Shown in pieces: positions 5,663 to 8,772 of a stretch of 8,772 bases of DNA. The notes beneath the pieces were generated by a model, which ran no database searches, was not told where the DNA came from, and worked only from the letters and a program-made list of their open reading frames with translations. The stretch comes from DASYUM01 sp036001225 (GTDB lineage Bacteria > Methylomirabilota > Methylomirabilia > Rokubacteriales > DASRDR01), in contig DASYUM010000273.1 of NCBI GenBank assembly GCA_036001225.1, forward strand, positions 1 through 8,772. The letters are read 5' to 3'. Made by a program: the position numbers and the translations under genes. Every line of letters starts with the position of its first letter. Positions within the stretch are counted from its first letter, which is position 1.

Positions 5663-7966
5663 TCAGCCCGGGAAGCCGGGGCGCTGGACGGGCGCCACGT
5701 CGGCCCCGCTCGCCGCTTCGCCGAGGCCGCCGCCGTTGCCGGGCCGGATCACCGGCAGGTCGATGATGAACCGACTGCCCTTGGGCCGGTTGTCGTCCAC
5801 CCGGATGTGACCGCCGTGGTCGGTGACGATCTGGTGGACGATGGGCAGACCCAGCCCCATCCCGGTTGTCTTCGTCGAGAAGTAGGGGAGGAAGAGCTTG
5901 TCCCGGAGGTCGTGGGCGATGCCGGGGCCGTTGTCGGCCACTACGACCTGGACGCGCCCGGCCGCCCGCTCCCAGCCCGTCTCGATGACGACCTCGGTCG
6001 CCCCCGCTTCCACGGCGTTGTCGATCAGGTTGAGCATCGCCCGCTTGAGCTGGTCGGGGTCGGCCTCCAGCACCGGCAGCTCGGCGGCGAACTCGGTCCG
6101 GAGCGTCACCGCCGGATGGGTCTCGCCGTAGAGGGCGACGACGCCGTCGAGCAAGCGGTGGAGGTCGGTCGGCTGAGGCGCCAGGCTCGGCATCCGGGCG
6201 AAGCGCGAGAACTCGTCGACCAGGCGGCGGAGGCCTTCCACCTCGCCGATGATGGTGCCGGTGCACTCTTCGAGGACGCCGCCGTCGTCAGGGAGGCGGC
6301 CGGTCAGGCGGCGGCGCAGGCGCTGGGCGGAGAGCTGGATGGGGGTCAGGGGGTTCTTGATCTCGTGGGCGATGCGCTGAGCGACCTCCCGCCAGGCGGC
6401 CAGGCGCTGGGCCGAGAGCAGCTCGGTCAGATCGTCGAAGACGAGCACGATGCCGAGGTAGTCGTGGCCCGGGCCCTGGAGCGCGGTCAGGCTCGCCAGC
6501 AGCGTGAGACTGCGTCCGTCGCGTGGCACCTGGACCTCTCGCTCCAGGCTCCCCTCCCGCAGCCGGTCCATCCGCTGCATGAGGGCCACCAGGTCGGCGT
6601 ACTCGTCGCCCGCGAAGGCCACCGCATAGCGACGGCCCACGGTGGCCGTCGGGTCGAGGCCGAGCATGCCGGCCGCCGCCCGGTTCACCGTGGTGATGAC
6701 GCCGGTGGCGTCGGCGGAGACCACCCCGGTCGCCACCGCCTCCAGCACGGTCTCGGTGTAGCGCCGGCGCTCGGTCAGCTCGGCGTGCTTGGCCTGGAGG
6801 TCGGTGTACGCGCGCTCGAGCTGGGTCTGGGACGAGGCCAGGTCCTCGGTCATCTTGTTGAATGACGTCACCAGGATGCCGACCTCGTCGTCGGCCTCCA
6901 CCGTAACCCGATAGTCGAGGTTGCCGGCGGCGACCTCGCGGGTGCCCTCGGCCAACCGCTGGATGGGGACCGTGATGCCCTTGGCCAGGTAGAGGCCGAA
7001 CCAGGTGACCGAGAAGACGATGACCAGCGTCATGAGGAGGAAGAGGAGAATGTAGATCCCCTTGATCGGCTGCTTGAGGAGCTTGAGCTGCTTGTACTCC
7101 TGGAAGGCCTGCGAAATCCCCCGGACCTGGGCCTCCAGGCGCTGCGGCACGTGGATGGCGACGACGACGGCGCCCACCACCCGGGGATCGGCGCTGGCGG
7201 CGACGATGGGCACCATCCCCTGGATGAGGTCGCCGTTGGCGATCTCGTGCCGCGTCGAGAGCTCGCGGCCGCCCAGCGCCATCCGCACCTGTTCCATGTT
7301 GACGGCGCTGGTGATGGAGGGCGCCAGCACCGGGTCCTTGACGTGGACCACCTCCTGGCCGGCGGCCGAAAAGACGGTGATTCCGGCCAGGCCGTACTGC
7401 TCCTGCTGCTCCTGGAGGAACTCGATCAGCCGATCCCGCTTGTCCTCGACGAGGAGACGGTCGCGGGCTACCGCGCGCGCCACGTGCTGGCCGTGGCGGA
7501 GGGCCACGTCCTGCATCCGCTCGTAGAAGGTCTGGGCCACTCGCATGGACTCGTCGAGGGGGCGCTCCACCTGGAGCTTGAACCACCCCTCGATCGACGT
7601 GTTGATGAGGTTGGAGGCGATCAGGAAGATCAGGATCGAGGGGGCCAGGGCGAGGCCGAGAAAGGCGACCACCAACTTCGTCTTGAACTTGGAGCCGAGG
7701 ATCTTGTGGCGGCGCTCGAAGGAGAGCTTGACCAGGTTCCGAAAGAGAAGGACGAGCAGGAGGAGGAATACGATCAGGTTGAGGTTGAACAGCGCCATGA
7801 CGACGACGTTGGAGGCGACCGGCAACTCGGGCGCCTTGATGCCGACCTCCACCGCCGTCGCGGTGACGAGCAGGAAGAGGACGACCGCGATGACGACGAG
7901 GTTGCGCTTCCGCTTCTCGCGCTCGTCGGTGGCGAGATCGGCCGCTCGCGGATCAGGGGCGCGCAT
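5663..7966 (-). CDS. ntrY: NtrY-like membrane sensor histidine kinase, 767 aa
   Basis: An inner-membrane kinase that autophosphorylates on His and passes phosphate to the adjacent NtrX. Membrane segments lie at about 22-42, 52-76, 97-120 and 302-326. Residues 121-301 form the only large extracytoplasmic region (probable sensor domain). HAMP follows at about 327-380, with a coiled linker to 405, then a PAS domain (about 405-515) containing GVVSADATGVITTVNRAA. HisKA carries the phospho-acceptor H534 in RIAHEIKNPLTPIQLS. The ATPase domain has the N box LNLIDNAVEAG (645-655), the G1 motif DNGPG (678-682), an F box near LFLPYFSTK (691-699) and GMGLGLPI (702-709). Length and architecture are typical for NtrY. 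The ATG at 7966 is 6 nt after the DUF4390 stop, so the genes are cotranscribed. In characterised NtrYX systems the roles include nitrogen and nitrate metabolism, redox sensing and envelope control; the signal here is unknown. A short Gly-rich tail (744-767) follows the kinase core. Confidence 0.94.
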   Translation of the reverse strand: MRAPDPRAADLATDEREKRKRNLVVIAVVLFLLVTATAVEVGIKAPELPVASNVVVMALFNLNLIVFLLLLVLLFRNLVKLSFERRHKILGSKFKTKLVVAFLGLALAPSILIFLIASNLINTSIEGWFKLQVERPLDESMRVAQTFYERMQDVALRHGQHVARAVARDRLLVEDKRDRLIEFLQEQQEQYGLAGITVFSAAGQEVVHVKDPVLAPSITSAVNMEQVRMALGGRELSTRHEIANGDLIQGMVPIVAASADPRVVGAVVVAIHVPQRLEAQVRGISQAFQEYKQLKLLKQPIKGIYILLFLLMTLVIVFSVTWFGLYLAKGITVPIQRLAEGTREVAAGNLDYRVTVEADDEVGILVTSFNKMTEDLASSQTQLERAYTDLQAKHAELTERRRYTETVLEAVATGVVSADATGVITTVNRAAAGMLGLDPTATVGRRYAVAFAGDEYADLVALMQRMDRLREGSLEREVQVPRDGRSLTLLASLTALQGPGHDYLGIVLVFDDLTELLSAQRLAAWREVAQRIAHEIKNPLTPIQLSAQRLRRRLTGRLPDDGGVLEECTGTIIGEVEGLRRLVDEFSRFARMPSLAPQPTDLHRLLDGVVALYGETHPAVTLRTEFAAELPVLEADPDQLKRAMLNLIDNAVEAGATEVVIETGWERAAGRVQVVVADNGPGIAHDLRDKLFLPYFSTKTTGMGLGLPIVHQIVTDHGGHIRVDDNRPKGSRFIIDLPVIRPGNGGGLGEAASGADVAPVQRPGFPG

Positions 7967-7972
7967 GGGCGT

Positions 7973-8557
7973 TCAGCGGGTGCGACCCACGGTTAGGAGC
8001 GGGGACTGCTCCCACACCGTCTCCACCCGCGACGACAAGAACGGCACCATCTTCGACAGCGAATCGGGTGTGCCCGTCCGCACGTCGGCCCGGGCGCGCA
8101 CATAGTAGAGGTCCTGCCCGCGCAGGCTCGAGATGGGCGCCAGCCGGAGGGTCCGCACCTCGGACAGGATCCGCTCGGCCTCCCAGATGTCGCGCGTCAC
8201 GTAGGGGTCCCGCTCCTCACCCTGGACGGCCGAGACCCGGTACTCCTTGGTCAACACGTCGTACACCACCTGCCGCTCGAGAATCGTGGCCGCGATCCGG
8301 CGGTCCACCCACCACGAGTTGTACTGCCAGAGCTCGACCTGAAAGCGCACGGTCGCCGGGATACCCGTCCCCAGCCCCTCCACGACCGCCTCGGGCAGCG
8401 ACCCCAGCAAGACCATGTTGACCAGCAGCGTCTTGTCCGAGTTCGTGACGACCAGGTTCGAGATCCGGAGCGGCCCCGCCCACCCCGGCTCGGCGAGGGC
8501 AAGAGTCAGCCCCAAGGCGGCCGCGAGCGCCCGCATCCGCCCGCGCGGCCTGCGCAT
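7973..8557 (-). CDS. DUF4390 family exported protein, 194 aa
   Basis: A small protein with an N-terminal signal peptide: Arg-rich start MRRPRGRMR, hydrophobic ALAAALGLTLALA, probable cleavage after GWAG near residue 28. The mature part begins with a beta-rich segment (LRISNLVVTNSDKTLLVNMVLLGSLPEAVVEGLGTGIPATVRF, within 30-73). It continues with WQYNSWWVDRRIA and a YDVLTKEYRV strand pair, and ends LYYVRARADVRTG. This pattern fits DUF4390, a family of unknown function commonly found immediately upstream of ntrY in proteobacteria. It lies 6 nt before the kinase gene, so it may be an envelope partner of the sensor; that is inference from gene order. The ATG at 8557 is the first in frame. A second ATG at 8536 would still leave a short signal peptide and is a real alternative, given how close the candidate promoter lies to 8557. 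Confidence 0.8.
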   Translation of the reverse strand: MRRPRGRMRALAAALGLTLALAEPGWAGPLRISNLVVTNSDKTLLVNMVLLGSLPEAVVEGLGTGIPATVRFQVELWQYNSWWVDRRIAATILERQVVYDVLTKEYRVSAVQGEERDPYVTRDIWEAERILSEVRTLRLAPISSLRGQDLYYVRARADVRTGTPDSLSKMVPFLSSRVETVWEQSPLLTVGRTR

Positions 8558-8566
8558 AGATGAAGC

Positions 8567-8596
8567 ATTATAGCGGCGGGGTTTGCGAGGAGGGAA
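8567..8596 (-). promoter_or_regulatory. Candidate sigma-70-type promoter for the DUF4390-ntrY-ntrX operon
   Basis: On the minus strand a perfect TATAAT (8572-8567) stands out in very GC-rich sequence, 9 nt before the ATG at 8557. A weak -35 match, TTCCCT (8596-8591), lies 18 nt upstream. Transcription would start near 8560, giving an almost leaderless message from the first ATG, or a leader of about 25 nt if the ATG at 8536 is used. The -10 match is exact; the -35 is poor, so this is a candidate only. Confidence 0.45.
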
Positions 8597-8605
8597 GCGA
8601 CAAAT

Positions 8606-8626
8606 CCCGCGGTCAGGAGCCGCGGG
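8606..8626. other. Stem-loop upstream of the DUF4390 gene
   Basis: A 7-bp perfect stem, cccgcgg (8606-8612) with ccgcggg (8620-8626), around a 7-nt loop. On the minus strand it is followed by ATTTGTC, only a short T stretch, so it could be a weak terminator for a gene beyond the right edge. It lies just upstream of the candidate promoter and could also be a regulator site. Nothing else gene-like is seen between 8558 and 8772. Confidence 0.35.
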
Positions 8627-8697
8627 CGGGCGGGACGGCTAACTGCCTGCCGGAGAACTCGGGCGCATACCGCTGAAAGTACCGCCGACCGCCAGGT

Positions 8698-8772
8698 GTT
8701 CCGCTCCGAGCGCGGGCTTCGCCCGCGCAATTTCTTCGGGGGAGGCATCGGAGGGGGTGTTCCGACACCCCC
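8698..8772. repeat. Two-hairpin intergenic repeat element, copy B (reaches window edge)
   Basis: It shares its layout with copy A at 4058-4127: a gttccgc lead, an 8-bp stem gcgcgggc/gcccgcgc (8710-8728, 3-nt loop), a caa plus cggggg linker, and a second G-rich stem gggggtgt/acaccccc (8753-8772, 4-nt loop). The first stem and linker are conserved in sequence. The second stem is conserved only in shape, as expected if pairing matters. The last stem ends at the final base of the window, so the element may continue. It lies upstream of the DUF4390 gene. Confidence 0.7.

Noticed and set aside
4676..6865. A 729-codon open frame on the plus strand, opposite ntrX and ntrY
   Set aside because: It is the antisense shadow of two clearly recognisable genes in GC-rich DNA. 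Its translation is Gly/Arg/Asp-rich with no family motif.
8506..8748. An 80-codon minus-strand frame, and a short frame ending GRQLAVPPARGS before a stop near 8617, considered as the tail of an upstream gene
   Set aside because: Both run through the two-hairpin repeat and match no family I recognise; there is too little sequence to support a gene.

Overview
This is a GC-rich window (roughly 70% G+C) in which every supported gene lies on the minus strand, so the window reads right to left. High GC, dense packing, GTG starts, short palindromic intergenic repeats and an NtrYX pair next to a DUF4390 gene suggest an uncultured-type soil or subsurface bacterium, such as Methylomirabilota/Rokubacteria or a proteobacterial or deltaproteobacterial relative. 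This is an impression from style and gene order; no taxonomic marker gene is present.

The right half (8557 down to 4235) is a signalling operon. It holds a small exported DUF4390 protein, an NtrY-like membrane sensor kinase (four membrane segments, HAMP, PAS, HisKA, HATPase) and an NtrX-like sigma-54-activating response regulator (REC, AAA+, Fis helix-turn-helix). The genes are 6 and 12 nt apart. A perfect TATAAT box lies just before the first gene. Upstream of it, at the window edge, is an intergenic repeat made of two hairpins.

The left half (about 4186 down to 1) is a metabolic operon. It holds a gamma-glutamyltransferase-family Ntn-hydrolase, a DUF1116 protein (YlbE/AllG family), a divergent carbamate kinase and the start of an endonuclease/exonuclease/phosphatase-family protein. 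The first three are joined by 4-nt GTGA stop/start overlaps. DUF1116 proteins and carbamate kinase belong to the E. coli oxamate carbamoyltransferase/allantoin locus, and the GGT superfamily includes the oxamate amidohydrolase HpxW. The operon may therefore process oxalurate/oxamate or another carbamoylated or amidated nitrogen compound, but the FdrA and DUF2877 partners are not in view.

The junction between the operons (3943-4275) is the most unusual part. The first codons of the GGT gene are present twice as an exact 35-bp direct repeat, 188 bp apart, with a two-hairpin element between them. The upstream copy has its own in-frame GTG start and forms a 63-codon ORF whose stop overlaps the GGT start (ATGA). 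Removing one repeat unit would rejoin that upstream start in frame to the GGT body. A separate short palindromic repeat supplies the last residues of NtrX. The plus strand carries no gene I can support.
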